DNA of 6,768 bases from Lentisphaerota bacterium. GTDB lineage: Bacteria; Verrucomicrobiota; Kiritimatiellia; RFP12; UBA3636. The translations under genes were made by a program, and so were the position numbers. The notes under the pieces are model-generated. The model was not told where the DNA came from. It ran no database searches and saw only the letters and a list, made by a program, of their open reading frames with translations. Positions 6,617 to 6,768 of the stretch are shown here, piece after piece. The stretch covers positions 1-6,768 of the forward strand of contig JAAZAI010000300.1 in NCBI GenBank assembly GCA_012514445.1, written 5' to 3'. Within the stretch, counting starts at the first letter, position 1; every line of letters begins with the position of its first letter.

Positions 6617-6633
6617 AGTCAAGATAGTTGACT
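6617..6633. promoter_or_regulatory. Short dyad upstream of ugd, possible operator
   Basis: AGTCAA (6617-6622) and TTGACT (6628-6633) form a perfect 6-bp inverted repeat around GATAG, about 35 bp upstream of the candidate -35 box. It has the size of a small dimeric-regulator site. Each arm also resembles a -35 box, but I find no matching -10 at proper spacing. With no regulator gene in view the role is a guess. Confidence 0.25.
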
Positions 6634-6646
6634 CGCAGAGGAGATA

Positions 6647-6670
6647 GGGTTCGGGGTTCAGGGTTCAGGG
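6647..6670. repeat. GGGTTCA heptamer array
   Basis: Three 7-bp units in strict register, GGGTTCG (6647), GGGTTCA (6654) and GGGTTCA (6661), are followed by the GGG of a fourth (6668-6670). A 13-bp stretch of it (6657-6669) recurs exactly in inverted orientation at 6756-6768 at the window edge. Such heptamer runs are a short tandem repeat, not coding sequence. Confidence 0.75.
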
Positions 6671-6755
6671 GTTGCCGTTAGCCATGCATTGACGAGACTG
6701 GTAGAGTCCATGGAATCCGACGACACCATATTCCTGATGGCTTCTTCGGAATTTT

Positions 6756-6768
6756 CCTGAACCCTGAA
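6756..6768. repeat. Inverted partial copy of the heptamer array
   Basis: CCTGAACCCTGAA is the exact reverse complement of 6657-6669. It is cut off by the end of the window and may continue with further units. Together the two arrays bracket an 86-nt segment (6670-6755) in which I see no complete gene, only a TCCATGGA palindrome (6707-6714). Confidence 0.7.

Noticed and set aside
6632..6760. Short plus-strand open frame ending near the right edge (VAVSHALTRLVESMESDD...)
   Set aside because: It looks somewhat protein-like, but the only in-frame ATGs are deep inside and lack a ribosome site, it begins in heptamer repeats, and I recognise no family.
6647..6768. CRISPR-like array or telomere-like structure
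   Set aside because: Units are 7 bp without spacers and occur only three and a half times on the left and about twice inverted on the right. This is a short tandem repeat pair.

Overview
This 6.8 kb window comes from a GC-rich bacterial chromosome with ordinary metabolic gene content. There is no CRISPR array, transposase, phage gene, rRNA or tRNA that I can see. The lineage cannot be fixed from sequence alone. A UDP-glucose dehydrogenase that resembles the animal/eukaryotic enzyme, a full three-domain NifU with no nitrogenase genes nearby, intergenic clusters of short palindromes and a GGGTTCA heptamer array would all fit an anaerobic member of the PVC superphylum (Kiritimatiellota/Lentisphaerota-like). 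That is a low-confidence inference.

Left part, plus strand: bases 1-153 may be the C-terminal end of an upstream gene that runs into an inverted-repeat element (1-76). A good sigma70-type promoter with an extended -10 (131-159) then drives a stand-alone Gfo/Idh/MocA-family oxidoreductase (183-1202). Bases 1199-1376 separate this gene from the convergent ilvD and are packed with six hairpins and palindromes, two of them variants of one GAATGGC/GCCATTC motif and three sharing a GTAC centre.

Middle and right part, minus strand: four genes lie head to tail in the order ugd (6518-5134), nifU (5117-4263), nifS (4266-3106), ilvD (3049-1385). The gaps are 16 bp, a 4-bp ATGA overlap, and 56 bp, so one operon is likely. 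A weak promoter candidate lies before ugd at 6582-6554. nifU and nifS encode a scaffold and a cysteine desulfurase that together build Fe-S clusters. ilvD encodes dihydroxy-acid dehydratase, an Fe-S enzyme of branched-chain amino acid synthesis and therefore a plausible client. ugd makes UDP-glucuronate for surface polysaccharide and is an odd partner. As sequenced, ugd carries an apparent one-base loss near 5352-5360 that puts its last ~73 residues in another frame.

Far right, 6519-6768: the ugd leader, a short dyad (6617-6633), a GGGTTCA heptamer array (6647-6670) and, at the very edge, an inverted copy of the array (6756-6768). The two copies bracket an 86-nt unexplained segment.

I see no clearly new biological system. 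The items most worth a second look are the ugd frameshift, the palindrome cluster, the heptamer-bounded segment, and the coupling of nifUS to ilvD.
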